This document shows positions 1-5,311 of a stretch of 14,226 bases of DNA, in pieces. Made by a program: the position numbers and the translations under genes. Positions within the stretch are counted from its first letter, which is position 1, and each line of letters begins with the position of its first letter. The stretch lies in NCBI GenBank assembly GCA_038251135.1, contig JBBSBR010000021.1, positions 1 to 14,226 of the forward strand, given 5' to 3'. The stretch is from JBBSBR01 sp038251135 (GTDB lineage: Bacteria > Patescibacteriota > Saccharimonadia > UBA4664). The notes under the pieces are model-generated. The model was given only the letters and a program-made list of their open reading frames with translations. It was not told where the DNA came from and did no database searches.

Positions 1-29
1 ACTTTAGCGGTATGGATTGGCAAAATAGA

Positions 30-57
30 TTGACTTTTCACTCAATTTGAGTAATAT
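30..57 (+). promoter_or_regulatory. candidate promoter upstream of secE operon
   Basis: TTGACT (30-35) and TAATAT (52-57) are separated by 16 nt, a near-consensus sigma-70-type pair. The predicted transcription start (about 64) lies directly before the hairpin at 66-84, which is an odd arrangement. The same TTGACT -35 recurs at other promoters in this window. Confidence 0.5.
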
Positions 58-65
58 TAAAGGGC

Positions 66-84
66 AAAGCCACAGGCTTTTTTT
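66..84 (+). terminator. short hairpin with T-tract, possible intrinsic terminator
   Basis: AAAGCC (66-71), loop ACA, GGCTTT (75-80), then further T residues to 84. The small A/G-C stem followed by Ts resembles a weak terminator, probably ending a gene left of the window. It lies just after the candidate promoter at 30-57, so it may instead be the 5' hairpin of the secE transcript. Confidence 0.5.
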
Positions 85-127
85 AAATTGCGCATGATTA
101 AGGCGCCCAAGGGATACAACCGGTAGT

Positions 128-316
128 ATGAAGTCTTTCTTCGCCTATCTCCAAGCTTCACGTGCTGAGCTTGCCAAAGTTACATGGCCCAATCGCCGTC
201 AGACTGCCCGTTGGACGATGATGGTAATTATATTTTCCTTCATCTTTGCCTTCGGCCTCGGCGCCGTCGACTACGTCTTCTCGACCATCATCCAAAAAGT
301 AATTCTCAAAGGATAA
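128..316 (+). CDS. secE: preprotein translocase subunit SecE
   Basis: 62-residue single-span inner-membrane protein, the SecE subunit that clamps SecY in the Sec translocon. The amphipathic N-terminal helix contains the family signature ELAKVTWPNRR (residues 14-24), followed by one hydrophobic segment (about residues 31-58, MVIIFSFIFAFGLGAVDYVF). This is the short, single-helix form typical of most bacteria. It sits immediately upstream of nusG, the canonical neighbour, with only 3 nt between the stop and the nusG ATG. No clear Shine-Dalgarno precedes its ATG: a TACAAC element at 115-120 lies 7 nt upstream, so a near-leaderless start is conceivable but unproven. Confidence 0.95.
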   Translation: MKSFFAYLQASRAELAKVTWPNRRQTARWTMMVIIFSFIFAFGLGAVDYVFSTIIQKVILKG

Positions 317-319
317 TTC

Positions 320-862
320 ATGAACGCAGAGTCCGCCACTAAGCACCACTGGTACGTAATTCATACCTATTCGGGTTATGAAGACCGAGTTGCAGAGAAC
401 CTGCATCAGCGCATTAAGTCGCAGAACATGGAAGACAAGGTCTTCGATGTAATCGTGCCGAAGGAAAATCAGATCGAGATCAAGAACGGTAAGCGTCGCG
501 TGGTTGAGCGCAGAATTTTCCCCGGTTACGTGATGGTTCAGATGGATGTAACGGAAGACTCGTGGTACATGGTTCGTAACACCCCTAACGTTACCGGTTT
601 CGTGGGTTCCGGCATTACGCCGACGCCGATCAGTGACGACGAGGTCCGCCACATTCAGAAGCGTATGGGCGTCGAGGAACCGAAGTTCAAGATCGACTTC
701 TCGGTGGATGAGTCGGTCAACATCGTGGACGGTCCTTTCAAGGGCTTCGACGGTATGGTTAGTGAGATCGACGAGAACAAGGGCAAGATCAAGGTCATGG
801 TCAATATGTTCGGCCGAGAAACTCCGGTTGAGCTCGACAGCCTGCAAGTTAAGAAAATATAG
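320..862 (+). CDS. nusG: transcription termination/antitermination factor NusG
   Basis: 180 residues, the normal size. The N-terminal NGN domain (about residues 10-115) opens with HWYVIHTYSGYEDRVAENL and includes the RRIFPGYVMVQM core that contacts RNA polymerase. The C-terminal KOW domain (about 128-180) has VNIVDGPFKGFDGMVSEID and ends in the usual basic KKI. NusG modulates pausing and Rho- or ribosome-coupled transcription. The start is supported by AAAGGA at 308-313, 6 nt before the ATG and overlapping the end of secE, so the two genes are probably translationally coupled. It is followed by 132 nt of non-coding DNA holding a palindromic repeat and an L1 operator. Confidence 0.97.
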   Translation: MNAESATKHHWYVIHTYSGYEDRVAENLHQRIKSQNMEDKVFDVIVPKENQIEIKNGKRRVVERRIFPGYVMVQMDVTEDSWYMVRNTPNVTGFVGSGITPTPISDDEVRHIQKRMGVEEPKFKIDFSVDESVNIVDGPFKGFDGMVSEIDENKGKIKVMVNMFGRETPVELDSLQVKKI

Positions 863-874
863 CGCTAACGTCTC

Positions 875-936
875 CTGTCATCCTGAGCGCAGTCGAAGGA
901 TTCGTACGGATCACTCCACTGCGGTCGAGATGACAG
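875..936. repeat. 62-bp imperfect palindromic intergenic repeat
   Basis: Left arm 875-903 and right arm 908-936 are reverse complements at 22 of 29 positions, with terminal 8-mers CTGTCATC/GATGACAG perfect and a 4-nt GTAC loop (904-907). The left arm contains TCATCCTGAGCGCAGTCGAA, a sequence style I associate with dispersed REP/MITE-like intergenic palindromes in several bacterial phyla. Here it lies inside the nusG-rplK gap. A related but distinct palindrome is at 10105-10180. Confidence 0.75.
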
Positions 937-950
937 AGAGCATAAATAAC

Positions 951-987
951 GTGGGAGGCCGATAAGGCCGCTTGCACCACATAGGAG
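951..987 (+). promoter_or_regulatory. L1-type ribosomal protein operator overlapping rplK RBS region
   Basis: GTGGGAG (951-957) can close with ACCAC (976-980) around an inner GGCC-GATAA-GGCC hairpin (957-969), and the ribosome-binding site TAGGAG (982-987) follows directly. The GUGGGAG...ACCAC-(1-2 nt)-AGGAG layout matches what I know of bacterial L1 mRNA leaders, where free L1 binds a mimic of its 23S site and blocks translation. A second copy with the same geometry precedes rplA (1476-1517). The spacing to the ATG is 7 nt in both. Confidence 0.65.
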
Positions 988-994
988 TTACATT

Positions 995-1426
995 ATGGCA
1001 GATAAGAAGCCAGTCAAAGCCAATATTAAGTTTCGAGTCGCAGCCGGTAAGGCCACGCCCGCCCCGCCGGTCGGTTCGACTTTGGGCGCCCACGGCGTCA
1101 ATATGATGGAATTTATCAATGCCTTCAATGAGCAGACCCGTGATTTGGGCGACCAAGTAATGACCGTGAAGGTTGCGATCTTCGAAGACCGGACTTTTAC
1201 CTTTACCTATAAGGGCGAAACGGGCGCAGTTGCCATTCGCAAGGCGGCCGGAATCGACAAGGGCTCGGGCGTACCCAATAAGACCAAAGTGGGTAAGCTC
1301 ACCAAGGCTCAAGTTCATGAGCTGGCCGAAGCCAAGATGAAAGACATGAATGCCAACACCGTCGAAGCCGCCGAGAAGATTATCGCCGGCCAAGCCAGGT
1401 CGATGGGTATTGAAGTCGCCGAATAA
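995..1426 (+). CDS. rplK: 50S ribosomal protein L11 (uL11)
   Basis: 143 residues, the usual length. The N-terminal domain has KFRVAAGKATPAPPVGSTLGAHGVNMMEF (about residues 12-40), the GKATPAPPVG...LG.HGVN hallmark that contacts the GTPase-associated 23S rRNA. The C-terminal rRNA-binding domain shows GSGVPNKTKVGKLTKAQV (about 90-107) and the terminal AAEKIIAGQARSMGIEV helix. L11 binds 23S rRNA together with L10/L12 at the factor-binding stalk base. TAGGAG lies 7 nt before the ATG, within the L1-operator-like hairpin. It is co-oriented with nusG and rplA, the canonical order. Confidence 0.97.
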   Translation: MADKKPVKANIKFRVAAGKATPAPPVGSTLGAHGVNMMEFINAFNEQTRDLGDQVMTVKVAIFEDRTFTFTYKGETGAVAIRKAAGIDKGSGVPNKTKVGKLTKAQVHELAEAKMKDMNANTVEAAEKIIAGQARSMGIEVAE

Positions 1427-1475
1427 CCGAGCGTACCGGTTAGCCCGGAACCTAGTTCAGAATTAATCATAAATC

Positions 1476-1517
1476 GTGGGAGTGCCGCCATCGGCAGTAC
1501 GTTTGAACCACTAGGAG
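1476..1517 (+). promoter_or_regulatory. second L1-type operator, overlapping rplA RBS region
   Basis: GTGGGAG (1476-1482) can close with ACCAC (1507-1511) around the stem TGCCG-CCAT-CGGCA (1483-1496), followed at once by the RBS TAGGAG (1512-1517), 7 nt from the rplA ATG. The flanks are the same as in the operator before rplK, but the inner hairpin sequence differs, which is what a conserved structure under selection would look like. It probably mediates L1 autoregulation of its own cistron. Confidence 0.65.
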
Positions 1518-1524
1518 AAATATT

Positions 1525-2559
1525 ATGGCCAAGAAGAAGAACCCCGAAGAAGTTATCGCCGAGGAAGTGACCCAAGAGGAGCTTACCGAGGTAAATGAGA
1601 CCCCCGAGGCAGCCGCCGAGGAGATCGCCGAGACCGAGGCCGCGTTGAGCGTTGAGGGAGCCGAGGAAACTAACGAGTCGGCCGAATCCGACACGAAGGC
1701 CGTCAAGAAGGCCGGTAAGCACAGCGCCAAGGCGATTCGTGAAGCCGAAGCCGAAGCGGCTCGCTTGGAGACCAAGGAAGCTCGTACCGAAGCCGAAGCG
1801 GCAGCCGAAGAGGCTCCCAAGATCACACGTTCGGTACCCAATCCGCTCCACGCTCACGGCAAGAAGTATCGCGAGGCCGCCAAGCTGGTCGATGCTACCA
1901 CCTACTACAGCCTCGACGACGCGATCGATCTCGTCATAAAGACCGCCACGACCAAATTCGACAGCTCGGTTGAGCTGCACGTAAATCTGGGCGTAGATCC
2001 CCGCCAAGCCGACCAGATGGTTCGCGCCAGCGTCGTGCTGCCCCACGGCACCGGCAAGAGCCTCATCGTCGCCGTCTTTGCCGACGGGAAGGCCGCCGAA
2101 GACGCCAAGGCCGCCGGAGCCGATATTGTCGGCACCGACACCCTGCTGGCCGATATCGAAGCCGGTAAGCTTAATTTCGATCTTCTAATCGCCACCCCGG
2201 ACAAGATGGCTGCTCTCGGTAAGGCGGCACGAGTCCTCGGGCCGCGCGGGCTCATGCCAAATCCAAAGAGCGGTACTGTTGCCACCGACGCCGCCAAGGC
2301 CGTCAAGGAAGCCAAAGCGGGCAAGGTTGAGTATCGTATCGATAAGCAGGCGATCGTTCATCAGTCGGTAGGCAAGGTTTCGTTCAAGCCCGCCGCCCTG
2401 CGCGAGAATGCAACTACGGTGTTGAGTTCGATCCTGAAGGCCAAACCGAGCGCCAGCAAGGGTACCTATGTGAAGGCCATATCGCTCACCAGTACGATGG
2501 GTCCCGGCATCAAGCTCGACTCCGCCGCGACAATCGCCGCAATATCTGGGAAGAAATAA
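1525..2559 (+). CDS. rplA: 50S ribosomal protein L1 (uL1) with long N-terminal extension
   Basis: 344 residues against about 230 for typical bacterial L1. The L1 domain occupies about residues 110-344: GKKYREAAKLVD, YYSLDDAIDLV, FDSSVELHVNLGVDPRQADQ, and the signature LGPRGLMPNPKSGT (about 238-251), ending with AISLTSTMGPGIKLD. L1 forms the mobile stalk at the ribosomal E site and represses its own mRNA. Residues 1 to about 105 are an added low-complexity segment rich in Glu, Ala and Lys (EEVTQEEL, EAEAEAARLETKEARTEAEAAAEE), probably helical or disordered and overall acidic. Its function is unknown. The reading frame is continuous from an ATG with a good RBS, and the next in-frame ATG would cut into the conserved domain, so the extension looks genuine. 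Confidence 0.95.
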   Translation: MAKKKNPEEVIAEEVTQEELTEVNETPEAAAEEIAETEAALSVEGAEETNESAESDTKAVKKAGKHSAKAIREAEAEAARLETKEARTEAEAAAEEAPKITRSVPNPLHAHGKKYREAAKLVDATTYYSLDDAIDLVIKTATTKFDSSVELHVNLGVDPRQADQMVRASVVLPHGTGKSLIVAVFADGKAAEDAKAAGADIVGTDTLLADIEAGKLNFDLLIATPDKMAALGKAARVLGPRGLMPNPKSGTVATDAAKAVKEAKAGKVEYRIDKQAIVHQSVGKVSFKPAALRENATTVLSSILKAKPSASKGTYVKAISLTSTMGPGIKLDSAATIAAISGKK

Positions 2560-2588
2560 CTCCTAATATTAGCTTCCCAACAAAAACT

Positions 2589-2608
2589 GAGCCTGCGGGC
2601 TCTTTTTT
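2589..2608 (+). terminator. intrinsic terminator after rplA
   Basis: GAGCC (2589-2593), loop TGCG, GGCTC (2598-2602), then six Ts (2603-2608); an A-rich stretch precedes the stem. It closes the secE-nusG-rplK-rplA unit. An extended -10 for the next gene starts only 4 nt later. Confidence 0.85.
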
Positions 2609-2611
2609 GTG

Positions 2612-2620
2612 TGGTACAAT
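2612..2620 (+). promoter_or_regulatory. extended -10 box TGGTACAAT
   Basis: TGG followed by TACAAT (2615-2620) matches the TGn extended -10 format. There is no convincing -35 (the -35 position falls in the rplA terminator stem). It is one of five TGnTACAAT/C boxes in this window placed before island transcription units. Confidence 0.55.
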
Positions 2621-2697
2621 GACCCACATGCCGAGTATGAGCGTATTCGGCGGCAATGCCTCATTCGATACCAGTGCCGGAGGGGAGTGAGCTATCG

Positions 2698-3081
2698 ATG
2701 TATCTTCAGGCTGAACTCCTTGAGGTACGCGTGAAAGCCGGTTACGCAATTGTAGGGTTTAACTACATATCAAAGCAGGGCGAGCCGATCTACAGCCGGG
2801 CTCGGATACCGCTTAACCGAAAGTTTCATACCGTTTCACTGGCTGAATGGCAGAGTTACGGCAAAATCGTTCCCAGACCCTGCTTCATCGAGTGCAATAC
2901 CGTCCGACAGCAGCACGATTCAAGCTTCTTAGTCACCCTGACGGCGGTCAGAAGAGACAAACCGCTCGAAGTCGTACTGCGCGTGAAAGACAGCCAGGTG
3001 ATCAAGAGCAATCCTGAGCTGGCAATTACGGTGTTGCTTGAGGGCAGGAAGACGGATCCGCCGCGCAGAGACCGAGGCTAA
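2698..3081 (+). CDS. uncharacterised small protein
   Basis: 127 residues from ATG 2698; I do not recognise the family. The start is chosen because GGAGGGGAG (2679-2687) lies 10 nt upstream. An in-frame ATG at 2656 would add 14 residues but has no clear RBS. Alternating hydrophobic/charged stretches (LLEVRVKAGYAIVGFNYI, SFLVTLTAV, LEVVLRVKDSQVI, LAITVLLEG) suggest a mostly beta-strand soluble domain, with a basic, proline-containing tail (RKTDPPRRDRG). No signal peptide or membrane segment is visible. It is a single-gene unit behind the box at 2612-2620 and converges on the nucleotidase-like gene. Its stop codon forms the loop of the downstream hairpin. Confidence 0.7.
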   Translation: MYLQAELLEVRVKAGYAIVGFNYISKQGEPIYSRARIPLNRKFHTVSLAEWQSYGKIVPRPCFIECNTVRQQHDSSFLVTLTAVRRDKPLEVVLRVKDSQVIKSNPELAITVLLEGRKTDPPRRDRG

Positions 3082-3091
3082 GCCTCGGTCT
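3069..3091. terminator. hairpin between convergent genes, stop codon in its loop
   Basis: A 10-bp perfect stem, AGACCGAGGC (3069-3078) with GCCTCGGTCT (3082-3091), has a 3-nt loop that is exactly the TAA stop (3079-3081) of the upstream gene. On the + strand it is followed by an interrupted T/A tract (TTAATTATTT region). The convergent minus-strand gene ends 4 nt away, so it may terminate from both sides. Confidence 0.7.
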
Positions 3092-3094
3092 TAA

Positions 3095-3679
3095 TTATTT
3101 ACGCCGCAGAAACCGCTGGACGCCCGCCGTAAAGCTCGGAACGCGCTCCATGGCCGCCGGAAGCAACTCGCCGGCGTTCCAGGGCTTATCGATCAGATAC
3201 ACGTATACGCCGGAGTTGGCGAGCTCCAAACCAACGTCCAACGTATCGTCAAACGCCGCCAACGGCTGAATTGCATCGGCGATCTCGCGCTTGAAGATGT
3301 GACCCGGCTGATGGTCGGGACGCAGGTGAATATGATCGATATAATCAATAAAACCGTTTTTCTTGAGCCATTTGTTCGTAACGTTCGTATAGCTATGGTC
3401 GCGGGCGGATACAATGTGAAGTTCGTGTCCCGACGAGTGGAGTTGCTTGATGCCTTCCAGCGCGTCGCGGTAGGGTATAATGTGCTGCGTTAGCTCGGGT
3501 TCCGTGAGGTAATTTACAACGTGAGTCTGATATTCGGGCTGAAGCCCGTCACGATAACTGCGATCCATCTCGTCCCAGACGTACTGCCGCTGTGACCGTT
3601 GATTGATCCACTCTAGGATGTGAACCTGAGTATCCGCGATCGTATCGTCGACATCTATGATAACCGTAGGCTTTTTCAT
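3095..3679 (-). CDS. HAD-superfamily hydrolase, 5'-deoxynucleotidase-like
   Basis: 194 residues. HAD motif I is IIDVDDTIADT (nucleophile D9, acid/base D11), motif II is HIVSAR (S91), a candidate motif III lysine is K130 in IFKRE, and motif IV is FDDTLD (D144, D145). The helical cap between motifs I and II (about residues 15-75) and the overall length resemble the NT5C / 5'(3')-deoxyribonucleotidase-type branch, which dephosphorylates (deoxy)nucleoside monophosphates. Substrate specificity cannot be read from the sequence. It lies alone on the minus strand, diverging from the Nudix-fold gene. No Shine-Dalgarno is visible, and the -10 lies 6 nt from the ATG, so the mRNA is probably leaderless. 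A nucleotidase role would fit the pyrimidine island, but a generic phosphatase is possible. Confidence 0.75.
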   Translation of the reverse strand: MKKPTVIIDVDDTIADTQVHILEWINQRSQRQYVWDEMDRSYRDGLQPEYQTHVVNYLTEPELTQHIIPYRDALEGIKQLHSSGHELHIVSARDHSYTNVTNKWLKKNGFIDYIDHIHLRPDHQPGHIFKREIADAIQPLAAFDDTLDVGLELANSGVYVYLIDKPWNAGELLPAAMERVPSFTAGVQRFLRRK

Positions 3680-3685
3680 AGTTTA

Positions 3686-3715
3686 ATCATAACCGAACAC
3701 CAGCCGTACAGTCAA
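3686..3715 (-). promoter_or_regulatory. promoter for the HAD nucleotidase-like gene
   Basis: Read on the minus strand: TTGACT (3715-3710), an 18-nt spacer, TATGAT (3691-3686), then only 6 nt to the ATG at 3679. The start of transcription should fall on or next to the ATG, giving a leaderless message. It lies back-to-back with the + strand box at 3727-3735. Confidence 0.65.
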
Positions 3716-3726
3716 GTGCAAGAGTA

Positions 3727-3735
3727 TGCTACAAT
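3727..3735 (+). promoter_or_regulatory. extended -10 box TGCTACAAT
   Basis: TGC then TACAAT (3730-3735), about 40 nt before the ATG of the Nudix-fold gene. The -35 region overlaps that of the divergent promoter at 3686-3715, so the two units could interfere with or be co-regulated by the same factor. Confidence 0.55.
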
Positions 3736-3774
3736 ACGGCGCAGGTGAGTTCCTTTCGTTTAGGGGAGGCAAAA

Positions 3775-4212
3775 ATGAGCCAGGGCAGTGAGTTGCGGCG
3801 CCCATCGATCGGCGTGGCGGTTTTTGTGCTTCATCACGGCCTGGTGCTCATAGGCAGGCGTGCGCGGTCGTACGGTGCAGGTACCTTGAGTATTCCGTGC
3901 GAGGATCAGAAGTGGGGCCAGTGCCCGGAAGATGCGGCAATGGTCGGAGTCCGGGAAAACACCGGCTTGATGGTCTCGGTGAAAAAGCATCATGAGGTTG
4001 GCTCGACCAACAACTACATGCCGGCCGAAGACAAACACTATGTGACGCTGTTCTATGCGGTCCATTACTCGCAGGAGGAGCTCCCGCAGATCTCCGATCC
4101 GGATAAGTTTACGGACATGCAATGGATGGGTCTGCACAGTCTCGAACGGCTGAAGTTATTTGCGCCGTTACAGACGTATTTCGAAATCTACGGCTTCAAC
4201 CGTCTCAAATAG
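3775..4212 (+). CDS. Nudix-fold protein with degenerate Nudix box (NUDT15/MTH-like)
   Basis: 145 residues from ATG 3775, chosen because GGGGAGG (3763-3769) lies 5 nt upstream; an in-frame GTG at 3745 is less likely. The frame of the fold resembles NUDT15-type Nudix proteins: GVAVFVLHHGLVLIGRRARSYGAGTLSIP, then the box region, then HYVTLFYAVHYS and a late MQWMGLHSLERL. NUDT15-type enzymes hydrolyse oxidised or surplus (d)NTPs. However, the Nudix box (canonically GX5EX7REUXEEXGU) reads EDQKWGQCPEDAAMVGVRENTGL: the first Gly is Glu, the GE is GQ, RE is VG and EE is EN. Metal binding and catalysis as usual are therefore doubtful. A nucleotide sensor, or a substrate-shifted enzyme, is possible. 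It forms a single-gene unit. Confidence 0.8.
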   Translation: MSQGSELRRPSIGVAVFVLHHGLVLIGRRARSYGAGTLSIPCEDQKWGQCPEDAAMVGVRENTGLMVSVKKHHEVGSTNNYMPAEDKHYVTLFYAVHYSQEELPQISDPDKFTDMQWMGLHSLERLKLFAPLQTYFEIYGFNRLK

Positions 4213-4247
4213 CCATGCGTCAGCCCGACGTGTGGCCTTAATTTTGT
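4212..4247 (+). terminator. hairpin with T-rich tail after the Nudix-fold gene
   Basis: GCCATGCGTC (4212-4221) pairs with GACGTGTGGC (4227-4236), a 10-bp stem with two G-U pairs and a 5-nt loop. It starts on the last base of the TAG stop and is followed by CTTAATTTTG. A moderate intrinsic terminator. Confidence 0.65.
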
Positions 4248-4250
4248 CTA

Positions 4251-4331
4251 TGGTACAACTCTGCCTAGGCGATTACCTTTCTCAGATTCGGAAATGCAGC
4301 GGAGCACCCTGATTTAAGTCTGTGCTAAGAT
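4251..4331 (+). promoter_or_regulatory. two candidate extended -10 boxes before the aminotransferase
   Basis: TGGTACAAC (4251-4259) matches the island-wide box. A second candidate, TGCTAAGAT (4323-4331), lies 26 nt before the GTG start and would give a leader of about 20 nt without a Shine-Dalgarno. The sequence does not show which is used. Confidence 0.45.
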
Positions 4332-4357
4332 TCAGGTAAATTTATGAGTAATTTGTA

Positions 4358-5224
4358 GTGTCGAACAGCAAAAACCATGGAACTTCGGCTCGCCCGTCTA
4401 ATCGTCATTTCAAAAATGGCGCCTGGGTAACGGAGGACGAGTTAGTTATATCGCCCCTAGATCTTGCCGTGCTGCGGGGCTTTGGCGTTTTTGACTTTAT
4501 GACCGCTACGGATGGTGTGATCTTTCATCTGAACAGCCATTTGCGGCGGTATGAGGCATCGGCTCGTGCAATGGGACTCGAGCTTGAGCTGACGAGCTAT
4601 GAACTCGGTGAGATTATTCGCGAGGGAGTAGAACGCAACCGTGACCATGCCGATCTCTTTATTCGACTTATTCTGACGGGCGGCATCAGTGATGATTTCA
4701 TTACACCCGGTGTACCGACCTTTATGGTGCTCTTTCATCCGGCACAGCGACCCAAACCTGAGCTTTATCGACAAGGCGCCAAGGTAATTTCATATAACTA
4801 CCAGCGATCAATGGCCGAAGTAAAATCACTCAGCTACGGCACGGCAGTTATGGCCCTACGCGAAGCCAGGGCTGTTGGAGCTGCCGAGGCCATCTATATC
4901 GATAGCATCTCCTCGCAGGTCTACGAAGGGACCGGCTCCAATGTCTTCGGTGTAAGTCATGGCGTACTTATAACGCCCTGTGAAGGAATTCTCCTAGGAG
5001 TAATGCGCGAAATCGTCCTTGAGCTTGCGAATGAGCTTGGAATTGGCGTTGTTGTGCGCCCGATTGGCTACGATGAGCTCATATCGGCCGATGAAGTATT
5101 CATAACCTCGTCGGTTAAACGGATCCTGCCGGTTCGTGAAATCGATGACAATGTCATCTCCTCAGCAGTCGGCCCGGTTACGGCAAGGCTCATGAAGGCG
5201 CTTGTTTCTCATCTTCATCACTAG
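4358..5224 (+). CDS. class IV PLP-dependent aminotransferase/lyase (BCAT / D-aminotransferase / ADC-lyase fold)
   Basis: 288 residues from GTG 4358. Fold-type IV features: small N-terminal domain with ISPLDLAVLRGFGVFDFM (about 31-48) and HLNSHLRRYEASARAMGL; PLP Schiff-base lysine K156 in EVKSLSYGTAVMALREA; cofactor-ring glutamate E190 in VYEGTGSNVFGV; ILLGVMREIVLELA (usually GITR); and DEVFITSSVKRILPV near the C-terminus. The family uses pyridoxal phosphate for transamination of branched-chain or D-amino acids, or for 4-amino-4-deoxychorismate lysis in folate synthesis. Specificity cannot be fixed from these motifs. The DHFR nearby makes ADC lyase tempting but unsupported. Translation start is uncertain: no RBS is visible, and a 4-codon mini-ORF (ATG 4344) ends on the first base of the GTG. 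Confidence 0.85.
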   Translation: MSNSKNHGTSARPSNRHFKNGAWVTEDELVISPLDLAVLRGFGVFDFMTATDGVIFHLNSHLRRYEASARAMGLELELTSYELGEIIREGVERNRDHADLFIRLILTGGISDDFITPGVPTFMVLFHPAQRPKPELYRQGAKVISYNYQRSMAEVKSLSYGTAVMALREARAVGAAEAIYIDSISSQVYEGTGSNVFGVSHGVLITPCEGILLGVMREIVLELANELGIGVVVRPIGYDELISADEVFITSSVKRILPVREIDDNVISSAVGPVTARLMKALVSHLHH

Positions 5225-5247
5225 AATTAGGTGAGAGCAGATCGGTT

Positions 5248-5256
5248 TGTTACAAT
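5248..5256 (+). promoter_or_regulatory. extended -10 box TGTTACAAT
   Basis: TGT then TACAAT (5251-5256), 55 nt before the ATG at 5312. Same TGnTACAAY format as the other island units, with no clear -35. It drives the nucleotidyltransferase-deaminase pair. Confidence 0.55.
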
Positions 5257-5311
5257 TTGATCCAGGTGCGAACCTGAACAATTTATGCCTCCTCGACTGA
5301 AGGGTAAGCCC

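Noticed and set aside
158..847. 229-codon open frame on the minus strand opposite secE-nusG
   Set aside because: It is fully antisense to recognised secE and nusG, has no family resemblance, and its openness reflects codon bias of the sense genes.
1315..2046. Long minus-strand frame opposite rplK and rplA, low complexity in Gly/Leu
   Set aside because: Shadow of the Ala/Glu-rich L1 extension on the other strand; no RBS or promoter and no known family.
4358..5224. Assigning the class IV aminotransferase as PabC (ADC lyase) because folA is nearby
   Set aside because: The motifs are shared by BCAT, D-amino acid aminotransferase and ADC lyase; no pabA/pabB/folP partner is in the window, and proximity alone is weak evidence.
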